In this document: positions 51,712 to 60,689 of the stretch, one piece after another
Numbering within the stretch: position 1 is the first letter of the stretch
Layout of the letters: every line of letters begins with the position of its first letter
Source of the DNA: Hasllibacter halocynthiae
GTDB lineage: Bacteria > Pseudomonadota > Alphaproteobacteria > Rhodobacterales > Rhodobacteraceae
Length of the DNA: 64,000 nt
Assembly: GCF_003003095.1 (NCBI RefSeq)
Contig: NZ_PVTT01000003.1
Span: forward strand, 40,130 to 104,129
Direction: 5' to 3'
The notes under the pieces: model-generated
The model's database searches: none
Seen by the model: only the letters and a program-made list of their open reading frames with translations
What the model was told of the DNA's origin: nothing
Position numbers and translations under genes: made by a program

Positions 51712-52017
51712 TCATTCACTTTCGAGGGCGTCGCCGAATTGAAGGGCAGCGAGATTGCGCCGCTCGTGGATCACCGCGACGATCACGGGGCGGCCGCCGT
51801 CGATCTCGTAGAAGATAACGTAGCCCCGATGCCGTATCGACCGTAGACCTGCCCCGAACGCCTCCCTCGGTCGGCCCATCTCGGGATGGGCCTCCAGTCG
51901 TTCGATGGCCTCGATCAGCCCCTCCAGGAACTCCTTCGCCCGATCCTCGCCCCAGCGTTCCGTGCCCCAATCCCGGATCGCCAGGAGGTCGGCTCGTGCT
52001 CTCGGCCGAAGCCTCAC
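51712..52017 (-). CDS. parE: ParE-like toxin
   Basis: A 101-residue ParE-family toxin: RPRARADLLAIRDWGTERWG, then GLRSIRHRGYVIFYEIDGGRPVIVAVIHERRN. The GTG start lies in the antitoxin stop (GTGA), so the pair is coupled. ParE blocks DNA gyrase. It sits between the two halves of the broken type II secretion operon and could be the cargo that split it. Confidence 0.86.
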   Translation of the reverse strand: MRLRPRARADLLAIRDWGTERWGEDRAKEFLEGLIEAIERLEAHPEMGRPREAFGAGLRSIRHRGYVIFYEIDGGRPVIVAVIHERRNLAALQFGDALESE

Positions 52018-52262
52018 GGCAGCAGCAGCTCGCGCAGGTCGATCTCTTCGCTGGGCTCGGCGCGGGCTGAGGCCAGATCGCGCCGCAACAGGTAGAAGGC
52101 GGCCGCGCCGTCCTCCTCCATCAGACGGCGCATGCCGGCGCGCACGACCTCGGACAGGTTGGCGTAGACGCCCGCCTCGACTTGGCGGTCGGCGTAATCC
52201 TGCATCGCGATGGGCAGCGAGACGTTCGGCATCATCGATCTCCGCATGTCGTGTTGCGCCAT
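52014..52262 (-). CDS. parD: ParD-like antitoxin
   Basis: An 82-residue ParD antitoxin with an RHH domain (NVSLPIAMQDYADRQVEAGVYANLSEVVRAGMRRL in part) and an acidic C-terminus (SEEIDLRELLLP). Overlaps parE. In-frame ATGs at 52262, 52244, 52235 and 52232 are possible; the one in MPNVSLP is common for the family, so the true start may be 52232. Confidence 0.85.
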   Translation of the reverse strand: MAQHDMRRSMMPNVSLPIAMQDYADRQVEAGVYANLSEVVRAGMRRLMEEDGAAAFYLLRRDLASARAEPSEEIDLRELLLP

Positions 52263-52362
52263 GATATGGCGTTTCGCGCGATAGGTGCAATGCCATCCGC
52301 TTCATCGGCCGCCGTCGTGCACGAGGCGGCCGGCCCGCCTTCCGTCCCCGCGAGAACCGGCT

Positions 52363-53064
52363 TCAATGAAGTGTAACGACGCGACTCGATCCCTCGGCGG
52401 CATCGATCTCCCCGACCGGGATGGTCCCGCGTTCGAGACGAAGGACCGTGCCGCTCGTCGGCGCCGCGGCGGCATCGCCCCGAAGGCCGATTGCCGCGCG
52501 TAGCGCTTCGGGAGCCGCGTCCGAATCGACACCGGGCGCACCGGAGTTCGTCGTGGACACCTGTCGCAGGAGCATCCGCCGGGGCGGATCGAGCCCGGCG
52601 AGGGCGGCGAGATCGTCCAGCCGGGCCAAGCGCGCGTTCCTGCGGAAGGCGACGTAGGTCCGTTCCGCCTCGGGTCCGAGCTCGAGCAGGTCGAACAGGA
52701 TCTGTCTCAGCGCCAGGTCCGCCGCGTTCAGATCGACGAGGCCGGACACCGGCCGGACCCGATAGCCCTCCGGAAGGGCCAACTTGCCCCCGCCCTCCGC
52801 GAGCGCCCGGAGGAGGTCGACCCCCTCGGCATGCTGGCGCGCGAGCCGCAGCTCCGTCCCGCCGACGGTCGCCGTCCCGACGTTCCGCGAGGCCGTGGCG
52901 GCCAGGAGGGCCGTGAGCACCAGAAGGCGCTCCTCCGCGCGAATGGCGGCTTCGCCGAGACGCGCCTGGCCCGGGATCAGAGCGCCGAGGACGAGCGCCA
53001 TGACCGCGAAGGCGATCAGGACCTCAACCAGCGAGTAGCCGGCGTCGCCCCGCCCCCATCTCAT
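52363..53064 (-). CDS. Composite pseudopilin: GspI-like N-terminus with GspK-like body
   Basis: A 233-residue protein. Residues 1-50 are a prepilin-type start (GYSLVEVLIAFAVMALVLGALIPGQ) with the Glu5-equivalent, as in GspI or GspJ. From about residue 105 it resembles the GspK body: SGLVDLNAADLALRQILFDLLELG with the helix-hairpin-helix-like repeat, and the PGVDSDAAPEALRAAIG end. A normal operon has separate gspI, gspJ and gspK genes. It overlaps gspH by four bases (ATGA). It may be a genuine fusion or the scar of an internal deletion that kept the frame. Confidence 0.55.
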   Translation of the reverse strand: MRWGRGDAGYSLVEVLIAFAVMALVLGALIPGQARLGEAAIRAEERLLVLTALLAATASRNVGTATVGGTELRLARQHAEGVDLLRALAEGGGKLALPEGYRVRPVSGLVDLNAADLALRQILFDLLELGPEAERTYVAFRRNARLARLDDLAALAGLDPPRRMLLRQVSTTNSGAPGVDSDAAPEALRAAIGLRGDAAAAPTSGTVLRLERGTIPVGEIDAAEGSSRVVTLH

Positions 53065-53429
53065 CGCGACACCAAGCGCCCCGAAGCGCCGTCGAGGCGA
53101 AGGTCCAGCCGGGCTTTCCCGAACGCGACGCAGAGGTCACCGTCGAGCGCCGTGCCGTCCGGAAAGAACCACAGGATGCTTGGCTCCTTGCAGGACAGGG
53201 CCCCGTCCACCTCGAACGGGATCGCTTCCCCGGCCCTCACCGCGTCGTCCCGCGCCGCGGCCAGGTCGCGTCCGAGCGCGGCGGCGATCCGGGCCGCCTG
53301 GCTCGCATCGGACGGCGGTCGCAGGCGGGGCGCGACCGCGGCGGCGATTGCGACTAGGATCGCAAGGGCGATCAGGGTCTCCAGGAGCGAGAAGCCCCCG
53401 GTCCGGCCCAAGCGGTCAGAGCGCGGCAT
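53061..53429 (-). CDS. gspH: GspH-like minor pseudopilin
   Basis: A 122-residue pseudopilin with the prepilin peptidase site GGFSLLETLIALAILVAIAAA (in part) preceded by a basic leader, and a short GspH-type soluble domain with two Cys. It overlaps the gspF remnant by 14 bases and the composite pseudopilin by four. It would sit at the tip of a type II secretion pseudopilus, but its operon is broken on both sides. Confidence 0.75.
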   Translation of the reverse strand: MPRSDRLGRTGGFSLLETLIALAILVAIAAAVAPRLRPPSDASQAARIAAALGRDLAAARDDAVRAGEAIPFEVDGALSCKEPSILWFFPDGTALDGDLCVAFGKARLDLRLDGASGRLVSR

Positions 53430-53727
53430 CGTTGAGATCCAGGATCGCGCCGATCACCGACAGGATGAGACCGGCGACCAGGAGCTCGATCGTGAGCGTC
53501 AGGACGGGCGTCAGGAGGTCCGTCGCCGCCTTGGTCCGCGCTGCGATCCGCCCCTGCAGCATCGCTTCGGCGGAGCGGAGCATATCCGGCAGGCGGTCGG
53601 CCTCCTCGCCGGCTCGGATCATCGACAGGCTCGCCGGGTCCACGACTGCTCGGGCCTCGAGCGCGGCGGAGAGGCTGGAGCCCGCCCGCACCTCCTCGGC
53701 GATCTCGGGCGGGAGGCGATGGACTCT
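53416..53727 (-). pseudogene. GspF inner-membrane protein, C-terminal fragment
   Basis: About 100 residues of the C-terminal T2SSF domain: VRAGSSLSAALEARAVVDP, SMIRAGEEADRLPDMLRSAEAM and the last membrane helix TPVLTLTIELLVAGLILSVIGAI. The N-terminal about 300 residues are missing; the sequence before 53727 is unrelated and leads into the end of the LacI gene. This defines the right break of the secretion remnant. Confidence 0.72.
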
Positions 53728-53837
53728 GCCCCCTCCCCGCCTGAAGGCGCATCGTCCGGCCCTCGGCGGTGCGGGGCCGAAGGGTCGGATAGGAACGGGC
53801 GAGGGCGGGTCGGCGCCGCCCTTCGCGGCCTGCCGGC

Positions 53838-54809
53838 CTAGGTCGCCCTCTCCCGCAGCCGCACCGGGACGATCGCCGGCGCCGCGTCCCTTCCCTCGAT
53901 CGTGGGCCCCCTTAGGGACAGGGCGGCGCGCGCGATCTCCTCGAAGTCCTGGGCGACCGTCGTCAGGCCCGCCTCCTCGGCCATGCCGGGGAGGTCGTCG
54001 AATCCGACCAGGCCGCAGTCGCCGTCCGGGCCGATGCGGCGCCCCCGGTCCCGCAGCGCCCAGAGCGCGCCGATCGCCGCCTCGTCCGTGTCGCAGAACA
54101 GGCCGTCCACCCCGCCCGGAAGCGCCAGCGCGCTGCGGTAGCCGTCCACGGCCGCGGTCGGCGCGTGGTCCGTTTCCAGCACGGCGACGGAGAGGCCGGC
54201 CTCCCCCGCGGCCCCCACGAAGCCCTCGCGGCGCCGGGCGAGGCCGGGATCGCCGGTCTCGCGCGCGGCCGACAGCATGGCGAGCGTCCGGCGGCCCTTC
54301 GCGATCAGGTGCCGCGCAGCGATCCGCCCGCCCTCCAGGTCGTCCGGGGCGACCGACGGCGCCTCCTCCTCGGGATGCCCGATCGCGATCGCCGGGATGC
54401 CCGCCGCCCGGGCCAGCCGCAGGCGGTCGTCGCGCCGCGACACCCCGATCAGGATCACCGCCCCGACCTGCGCGAGGCCGGCGTCGAATCCGTCCGCCGG
54501 GATCAGCACGGTGCCCCACCCGCTCGACTCGAGATGGCGGACGAGGTGCTGGTGGATGATCGACGTGTATCGGTCCGTCGGCAGGACCCGCGTCGAGAGG
54601 GACAGCCCCACCAGCGCCTGCCGCCCCTCCGCCAGCAGCCGCGCGCCGACGGAGACGCGGTAGCCCAGCTCCTCGCAGGCGGCGAAGACGCGCGCCTTCG
54701 TCGCCGGGATCACAGAAGGGTCGTTGCGCAGGACGCGGCTGACCGTCGCCTGCGACAGCCCCGTGAGGCGGGCGACGTCCGACTGGCGCGGGGGGCGGGC
54801 GAGGACCAT
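53838..54809 (-). CDS. LacI-family regulator of the sugar ABC operon
   Basis: A 323-residue repressor: DNA-binding N-terminus with QSDVARLTGLSQATVSRVLRNDPSV and the hinge helix (GARLLAEGR), then a periplasmic-binding-like sugar domain. Start ATG 54809. It is divergent from the solute-binding protein gene with a 108-bp gap and should repress that operon until a sugar binds. The gap holds a near-palindrome TGAATGCGCATTCA around 54863-54876 that could be the operator. Confidence 0.88.
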   Translation of the reverse strand: MVLARPPRQSDVARLTGLSQATVSRVLRNDPSVIPATKARVFAACEELGYRVSVGARLLAEGRQALVGLSLSTRVLPTDRYTSIIHQHLVRHLESSGWGTVLIPADGFDAGLAQVGAVILIGVSRRDDRLRLARAAGIPAIAIGHPEEEAPSVAPDDLEGGRIAARHLIAKGRRTLAMLSAARETGDPGLARRREGFVGAAGEAGLSVAVLETDHAPTAAVDGYRSALALPGGVDGLFCDTDEAAIGALWALRDRGRRIGPDGDCGLVGFDDLPGMAEEAGLTTVAQDFEEIARAALSLRGPTIEGRDAAPAIVPVRLRERAT

Positions 54810-54862
54810 CGGGACTGCATACAGGCCCCCGCGCCGGACCGCGACCACGTTGACAGGACGGC

Positions 54863-54876
54863 TATGAATGCGCATT
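54863..54876. promoter_or_regulatory. Candidate LacI-type operator
   Basis: A 14-bp perfect palindrome TGAATGCGCATTCA lies between the divergent lacI-type and binding-protein genes. The central CG and symmetric arms fit LacI-family sites. Seen directly; the function is inferred from position. Confidence 0.6.
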
Positions 54877-54917
54877 CATGCACGAGGCGTCGAGGATACG
54901 ACCCAGGGAGGAACCGC

Positions 54918-56159
54918 ATGATCGATCTACCCATCCGCCTTCTCGCAGGGGGCTTCGCCGCCCTCTCCGCCGCCGTCCCGGCCACGGCCGAGACCGTGCG
55001 CATCGCCGGCTTCGGCGGCCAGGACGCCGCCGTCGTGAACGGGCTCATCACCGAGGCCGTGGGCGACCGGATCGCCGAGGCGGGGATCGAGGTCGTCTAC
55101 GAGCCGATCGAAGGGGACTTCTCGCAGTTCATCCTGAACGCGCTCTCCGCCGGCACGGCGGCCGACCTCTTCTACGTCGACATCTTCTGGGCTGACGCCG
55201 TCTTCCGCTCGGACCAGGCCGCCCCCATCGCCGACCAGTCCGTCGCGGACGCGCTGCTGCCCAACCTCGCGGCCGCGTTCACGCGGGACGGCACGCTCCT
55301 CGGGATCCCGAAGGACTTCAACTCGCTCAACGTCAACTACAACGTGGACGTGTTCGAGGAGGCCGGGGTCGACGTGCCGGACGCCGACGACACCTGGGCC
55401 GAGTTCGAGGAGAAGCTCGTCGCCGTCTCGGACGCCCTGGACGGCGAGGTCGCCGGCCTGTGCCTCGTGCCCGACTACGCCCGCTTCGGCCCCTTCGCCC
55501 TGGCCACCGGGTGGGAGCCCTTCGACGCGGACGGCCGCACCGTCCTCGACGAGGACTTCCGCCGCGCGTTCGCCTTCTACACCGGCATGGCGGACAGCGG
55601 CGCGGGCGTCGTCGCGGCCGACGTGGGCGAGGGCTGGATGGGCGGCTGCATGTCCTCCGAGAAGGCCGCCGTCGCCCTCGAGGGGGGGTGGATGATCGCG
55701 CACCTGCGGGACGCGGCCCCCTCGATGGTCTGGAACTCGACCCTGATGCCGCGCGACCCCGAGACCGGCGACCGGGGCAACCTGATCTTCACCGTCGCCT
55801 GGGCCGTGAACCCCGCCTCCGAGGTCCAGGACGCCGCGCAGGAGCTGGCGGCCATCCTCACCTCGCCCGAGGCCCAGCAATGGGTCCTGGAGGAGGGGCT
55901 CGCCATCCCCTCGCGCGCCGACCTCGCCGACAACGAATGGCTGCAGGGCGACGACGTGGCCCAGGTCGCCTCCCGCAACGCCTTCCAGGGGACCGGCGAC
56001 GGACAGGTCATGCCCTACGAGTTCGGCGAATACGGCGGCGCCTGGATGGAGCCGATCAACTCGGCCCTGAACGCGGTCCTCCTGGGCGAGCGGGACGTGG
56101 ACGCGGCCCTGGCCGACGCCCAAGCCGCCCTCGACCGCCTGACCGGCCACGACGGCTGA
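54918..56159 (+). CDS. ABC sugar transporter, solute-binding protein
   Basis: A 413-residue family-1 solute-binding protein. A signal peptide of about 24 residues ends at ATAE. The two-lobe fold shows IAGFGGQDAAVV, ADLFYVDIFWADAVF, the IPKDFNSLNVNYN stretch typical of sugar binders, and ALEGGWMIAHL. GGAGG precedes ATG 54918. It delivers a sugar or oligosaccharide to the two permeases that follow. The GH enzyme in the operon suggests an alpha-glucan-type or compatible-solute sugar. Confidence 0.88.
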   Translation: MIDLPIRLLAGGFAALSAAVPATAETVRIAGFGGQDAAVVNGLITEAVGDRIAEAGIEVVYEPIEGDFSQFILNALSAGTAADLFYVDIFWADAVFRSDQAAPIADQSVADALLPNLAAAFTRDGTLLGIPKDFNSLNVNYNVDVFEEAGVDVPDADDTWAEFEEKLVAVSDALDGEVAGLCLVPDYARFGPFALATGWEPFDADGRTVLDEDFRRAFAFYTGMADSGAGVVAADVGEGWMGGCMSSEKAAVALEGGWMIAHLRDAAPSMVWNSTLMPRDPETGDRGNLIFTVAWAVNPASEVQDAAQELAAILTSPEAQQWVLEEGLAIPSRADLADNEWLQGDDVAQVASRNAFQGTGDGQVMPYEFGEYGGAWMEPINSALNAVLLGERDVDAALADAQAALDRLTGHDG

Positions 56160-56221
56160 GGGGCCAGGGGACGCGGCGGGCCCCTCCCGACCCGCCGCGT
56201 CCCGCATCAGGAGGCCCCGCG

Positions 56222-57331
56222 ATGGCCGACACCGACCCCCATGGCCCCCTCGGCGCCGCCGAGCGGCGCGCCGCCTGGCTCTTCCTCGCGCCGTTCGGGG
56301 CGCTCCTGGGGGTGTTCTTCCTCTTCGCGGCGGCGCGCACGGCGTGGTTCTCTCTGACCGACTACGACCTCTTCTCGGAGGCGCGCTTCGTCGGCCTGCG
56401 CAACTACGGCGCCCTGCTGACGGACGACCTGTTCCTCCTGGCGCTGCGCAACTCGCTGATGTTCGCGGTGATCGTGACGACGGCGCAGACGGTGCTGGCG
56501 CTGATCCTCGCGGTCTTCGTGAACGGCATCGTCCGGGGCCGGGGCGCGGCGCGCACGGCCCTCTACTTCCCCTCGATCGTCTCCTCGACGGTGATGACCT
56601 TGATCTTCATCTGGCTCTTCCAGCGGCGCGGGCTCGTCACGGACGCGGCGAACTGGGTGGCGAACGAGGGCGCGGCCATCGCCTGCTTCGCCCTCGTGCT
56701 GGTCGCCGTGCAGACGGCGCTCGTCTGGAACGCCCGGCGCCGCTACGACGGGGTCGCGCCCCTCGACCCCTACTTCCTGATCTTCGCCGTCGCGGCCGCC
56801 CTCGCCGTCACGGTCCTCCTGCGCACCGCCCAGATCCTTCCGGCGGGCGAGGCGGACGAGCCGATCTCCTGGCTCAACACCCGCCGGACCTGGCTGGGGA
56901 TGCCGGTGACGCTGTGGTCGGTCGCGGCGATCAACGTCTTCACGACGATCCCCCTGATGATGCTGCTCTACCTCGCGGGGCTCCAGTCGATCCCCCGCGA
57001 CCTCTACGAGGCGGCCGAGATCGACGGCGCCTCGCGCCGGACGGCCTTCCTGCGCATCACCGTGCCCCTCCTCGCGCCCGTCACCTTCGCCGTCGTCACG
57101 CTGGGCCTGATCGGAACGCTCCAGATGTTCGACCAGGTCGCCATCCTCGGCAACGCCGCCCCGATCGAGAGCCGCGTGACCCTCGCCTACTACACCTACT
57201 ACAACGCCTTCCCGCCCGGCGGCGCGCCCCGCATCGGCATGGCCTCCGCCGGGGCGATCACCCTCGCCGTCCTGACGCTGGGGATCGTCTTCCTCCAGCG
57301 CGCCCTGGGCATCTCGGACCGCGCGGCATGA
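56222..57331 (+). CDS. ABC sugar transporter permease (MalF type)
   Basis: A 369-residue permease. The EAA loop is LYEAAEIDGASRRTAFLRITVPLL near residue 265, which docks to the ATPase. The first helices resemble MalF/UgpA (WFSLTDYDLFS, FVGLRNYGALL). An unusual internal loop with two extra hydrophobic segments lies between about 150 and 205. Start ATG 56222; stop overlaps the next permease (ATGA). Confidence 0.9.
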   Translation: MADTDPHGPLGAAERRAAWLFLAPFGALLGVFFLFAAARTAWFSLTDYDLFSEARFVGLRNYGALLTDDLFLLALRNSLMFAVIVTTAQTVLALILAVFVNGIVRGRGAARTALYFPSIVSSTVMTLIFIWLFQRRGLVTDAANWVANEGAAIACFALVLVAVQTALVWNARRRYDGVAPLDPYFLIFAVAAALAVTVLLRTAQILPAGEADEPISWLNTRRTWLGMPVTLWSVAAINVFTTIPLMMLLYLAGLQSIPRDLYEAAEIDGASRRTAFLRITVPLLAPVTFAVVTLGLIGTLQMFDQVAILGNAAPIESRVTLAYYTYYNAFPPGGAPRIGMASAGAITLAVLTLGIVFLQRALGISDRAA

Positions 57332-58737
57332 ACGGCGCGAACGCCCTCGCGCCCGCCGCCGCCGCCGCCGATGCCGACGTCGCGGCCCCCGGACCGCGGG
57401 GGCGGATGCCGCTGGGGGCGCTGCGCCGCCGTCAGCTCGCGGCGCTCTTCTGGGGCTGGCTCGCGCTCGTCGGGCTGGTGTGCCTCTTCCTCGGCACCTT
57501 CGTGATCGCCTTCCTCGCCTCCCTGAAGGAGGACCCGCTCGAGAGCCCGTTCCGCTTCGTCTTCCCCCAGATCCAGCCCTCGGCCTGGTTCGCGGCGGCC
57601 GACCTCGGGGCGCAGGCCGGGGGCGGCGCGTTCTGGGGGGGCTTCGGGCCGGGGGCCGACCTCCTCTTCTCGGCCACCTGGGCCGTGCCCCCCGGCGAGA
57701 CCCTCGAGACCCCCGTGGTCGAGGTCCCGCGCCGCGTCCCCGGCTCGTCCATCGCGCGGGCGCTGACCACCGACTACGCCTCCGACCACGCCGCGGTCGA
57801 GGTCGTCGCGGTAGAGGAGACCACCGTGACCGGCCCGGACGGCGCCCTCTGGCCCGCCGCCCGCCACACTTGGCGCATCACCCACGCCGGGGGCGGCCCC
57901 CTCGTCGACCGCCTGCCCTTCACCGCCACCGTCCCGCGCGGGCAGGTGCTGATCGACGCGGACCTGCCCGTCAGCGCCATGGAGCGGCGCGGCCGCACCG
58001 CCTCCTGGTCCAACCTCGCCCCCGGCGCCCTCGGCCTCGTCTTCGACAACTACCGCCGCGTCTGGAACGAGACGGTCGACATCTCCTCGGGCGAGCGGCT
58101 GTTCCCCTGGTGGCTCTTGAACTCCTTCCTGATCGCCGCCGGACGGGTCGCGATGATCGTCGCGCTCGCCTCGCTCGCCGGCTACGCGCTGGCGCGGCTG
58201 CGCTTCGGGGGGGCTGGGGCGGTGTTCGCGGCCGTCATCTTCTCCATGGCCATCCCGCCCCAGGTCACCTTCGTCTCGAACTACCTCGTGATCCGCGACC
58301 TCGGGCTGCTGAACACCCCCTGGGGCGTCATCGTCGTCTTCACCTTCTCGGCGCACGTCCTCCTGATGAAGCAGTTCTTCGAGGGCTTCCCCCGCGAGAT
58401 CGAGGAGGCCGCCATCGCCGACGGCGCGTCCCACTGGCAGGTCTTCCGCCACGTCGTCCTGCCGAACGCCCGGCCCGCCCTGGTCACGAACGCCATCATC
58501 GCCTTCCAGGCCGCCTGGAACGACTTCTTCTGGCCCTTCGTCCTCCTGTCCTCGCCCCCCTCATCGCTGACCGTGCAGGTCGGCCTCCTCTCGCTGCGCC
58601 AGCAGGGTGCCGGGGGCGAGAGCGACTGGGGCCTCGTCCTGGCGGGGGCCTTCATCTCCGTCGTGCCGGTCGTGATCGTCTTCCTGATCTTCCAGCGCCG
58701 GATCGTCGACAACCAGCTCTCCGAAGGCATCAAATGA
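57328..58737 (+). CDS. ABC sugar transporter permease (MalG type) with a large periplasmic insert
   Basis: A 469-residue permease, about 180 longer than the usual 280. After the first helix (about 40-62) there is a hydrophilic, beta-rich insert of about 190 residues (about 65-255, with VPPGETLETPVVEVPRR and TWRITHAGGGPLVDR), then the normal five helices and the EAA loop EEAAIADGASHWQVFRHVVLP. The insert would stand in the periplasm, beside the binding protein. Similar large periplasmic regions occur in MalF. Coupled to both neighbours by ATGA overlaps. No ATPase gene is present. Confidence 0.88.
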   Translation: MNGANALAPAAAAADADVAAPGPRGRMPLGALRRRQLAALFWGWLALVGLVCLFLGTFVIAFLASLKEDPLESPFRFVFPQIQPSAWFAAADLGAQAGGGAFWGGFGPGADLLFSATWAVPPGETLETPVVEVPRRVPGSSIARALTTDYASDHAAVEVVAVEETTVTGPDGALWPAARHTWRITHAGGGPLVDRLPFTATVPRGQVLIDADLPVSAMERRGRTASWSNLAPGALGLVFDNYRRVWNETVDISSGERLFPWWLLNSFLIAAGRVAMIVALASLAGYALARLRFGGAGAVFAAVIFSMAIPPQVTFVSNYLVIRDLGLLNTPWGVIVVFTFSAHVLLMKQFFEGFPREIEEAAIADGASHWQVFRHVVLPNARPALVTNAIIAFQAAWNDFFWPFVLLSSPPSSLTVQVGLLSLRQQGAGGESDWGLVLAGAFISVVPVVIVFLIFQRRIVDNQLSEGIK

Positions 58738-60689
58738 CCGCACGCCCCCTGCCCCTGAAATGCAACCGCTGCTTCGCCTCGCTCGGTCCAGACGCCGCCG
58801 CCCCGGCGGGCGCGCCGGGCGTGGCGGGCGTCTATCTCGACGACACCCGCCACCTCTCCCGGTGGGAGTGGGGGCTGCCCGGCTTCGCCCCCATCGCCGG
58901 CTCGGACGGCACCGCGACGGCCGAGCGGCATCTGGGCCGCTTCCGCGACCACGCGCAGGAGCTGCGCGCCCGCCGCAGCCTCACCCTGCGCCCCGACGGC
59001 CTGGACGACGTGCTCGAGCTGGTGAACGAGGACGCCCGCCCCCACGAGGTCCGCGTCCGCCTCCATGCCGATGCCGACTTCCGCGACGTGTTCGAGGCGC
59101 GCGGCCGCGACCGGCGCTCCATCGACCGCACCCCGCCCCGCCGCGACGGCTGGCGGTGGGACTACACCGCAGAGGACGGGCTGCGTTCCTCGACCGAGGT
59201 CGCCTTCGAGGGATGGACCGGCGACGACGCGATCCGCCTCGCGCCCGGCGAGCGCCGCGTCCTGCGCGTCGCGGCCCGGTTCGCGTCCGAGGCGTCGGGG
59301 ACGCAGGCCACGGCCCCCTCGGCCGGCTGGACGCCAGAGGCACTCGCGGCCCGCGAGAGCGGCGGCGGGCCCCTGAGACGCGCGTTCGACGATGTCGAGA
59401 TGCTGCTCCTCGCCTCGCCCGAAGGGCCCCAGATCGCCGCCGGGATCCCGAACTTCGTCACCCTCTTCGGGCGCGACGCGCTCCTGACCGCCTCCTTCCT
59501 CCTGCCCTCCGCCCCGGACCTCGCCGCCGCCGCGCTGCGCGGCCTCGCCCGCCACCAGGGCACCCGCCAGGACCCCGTCACCCGCGAGGCCCCCGGCAAG
59601 ATCCCCCACGAGGTCCGCACGGGCGAGCTCTCGCGCACCGGCGACATCCCCTTTCGGCGCTACTACGGCACCTCGGACGCCAGCGCCCTCTACGTGATCC
59701 TGATGCGCGACCACGCCCGCCAGTCCGGCGACGCCGCCCTCGCCCATGAGCTTAAGGACCACTGGCGCGCCGCCCTCGAATGGTGCCGGGCCGAGCGCAC
59801 GCCGGACGGCTTCCTGCGCTACCCGGCCGCCGAGCAGGGCCGCGGCCTGCTGAACAACTCCTGGAAGGACAGCGACGACTCCATGTCCGACGCCGAGGGC
59901 ACGCTGGCCGAAGGCCGCCTCGCCGTGGTCGAGATCCAGGGCTACCTCGCCGCCGCCCTCGACGCGGGCGCCGACCTCGAGGAGGCGGTCGGCGGCGAGC
60001 CCGGCGCCCTCCGGCAGGAGGCGGCCGACCTGCGCGAGGCGATCGACGCGCGCTTCTGGAACACCCGCCTCGGCCTCCACGCCCTCGCCCTGACGGAGGA
60101 GGGGCGCCAGCTCGACGTCGCCTCCTCCAATCCCGGCCACCTCCTCTGGGCCGGCGTCCTCACGCCGGAGCGCGCCGCCGAGGTCGCGGGGCGGATGATG
60201 CGCCCCGACCTCTGGTCCGGCTGGGGCCTGCGGACGCTCTCGACGCAGGCGCCCCGCTACCGCCCCCTCTCCTATCACAACGGCTCGGTCTGGCCGCACG
60301 ACACCGGCCTCTTCGCGGTCGGCCTCGCGCGCTACGGCCTCTGGGACGCGTTCGGCCGGGTCGCGGAGGCCCTTCGCGACCTCGCCGCCCACCTGCCTGG
60401 ACGCCGCCTGCCCGAGCTGGTCGGCGGCTACCCGCGCGAGGCCTTGCCCCCCCTGCCCTACCTGGAGACCTGCAGCCCGCAGGCCTGGTCAGCGGCCGCC
60501 CTCGTCGCGGTCGAGCGCCTGTCGGAGGGGATGGCCGAGAGGCTGGCCCCCCGGTCGACACCGCCCGCTTCGCCCGCGCCGCCGCACTCGGCGCCCGGGG
60601 CCGCGCGGACCTGGCCCGGCGCGGCTACGCGCCCGACGGCCGCAAGCGCCTTCGCAGGTTCTCCCTCTGGGAGGTCACCCGCTACCTGA
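58734..60689 (+). CDS. Glycogen-debranching-type glycosidase, 3' truncated
   Basis: The N-terminal part (about 1-190) is a glycogen-debranching N-domain (VAGVYLDDTRHLSRWEW), and the rest is an (alpha/alpha)6 catalytic domain with IPNFVTLFGRDALLTASFL, NSWKDSDDSMSDAEG, SSNPGHLLWAG and YHNGSVWPHDTGLFA. It would cut alpha-1,6 or similar glucosidic links of the imported sugar. Family homology ends after CSPQAWSAAALVAVERL (about 60525). The last about 50 codons to 60689 are Pro/Ala/Ser-rich and overlap parA, so the native C-terminus of about 60 residues is lost. It is coupled to the permease gene (ATGA). Activity is uncertain. Confidence 0.75.
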   Translation: MTARPLPLKCNRCFASLGPDAAAPAGAPGVAGVYLDDTRHLSRWEWGLPGFAPIAGSDGTATAERHLGRFRDHAQELRARRSLTLRPDGLDDVLELVNEDARPHEVRVRLHADADFRDVFEARGRDRRSIDRTPPRRDGWRWDYTAEDGLRSSTEVAFEGWTGDDAIRLAPGERRVLRVAARFASEASGTQATAPSAGWTPEALAARESGGGPLRRAFDDVEMLLLASPEGPQIAAGIPNFVTLFGRDALLTASFLLPSAPDLAAAALRGLARHQGTRQDPVTREAPGKIPHEVRTGELSRTGDIPFRRYYGTSDASALYVILMRDHARQSGDAALAHELKDHWRAALEWCRAERTPDGFLRYPAAEQGRGLLNNSWKDSDDSMSDAEGTLAEGRLAVVEIQGYLAAALDAGADLEEAVGGEPGALRQEAADLREAIDARFWNTRLGLHALALTEEGRQLDVASSNPGHLLWAGVLTPERAAEVAGRMMRPDLWSGWGLRTLSTQAPRYRPLSYHNGSVWPHDTGLFAVGLARYGLWDAFGRVAEALRDLAAHLPGRRLPELVGGYPREALPPLPYLETCSPQAWSAAALVAVERLSEGMAERLAPRSTPPASPAPPHSAPGAARTWPGAATRPTAASAFAGSPSGRSPAT

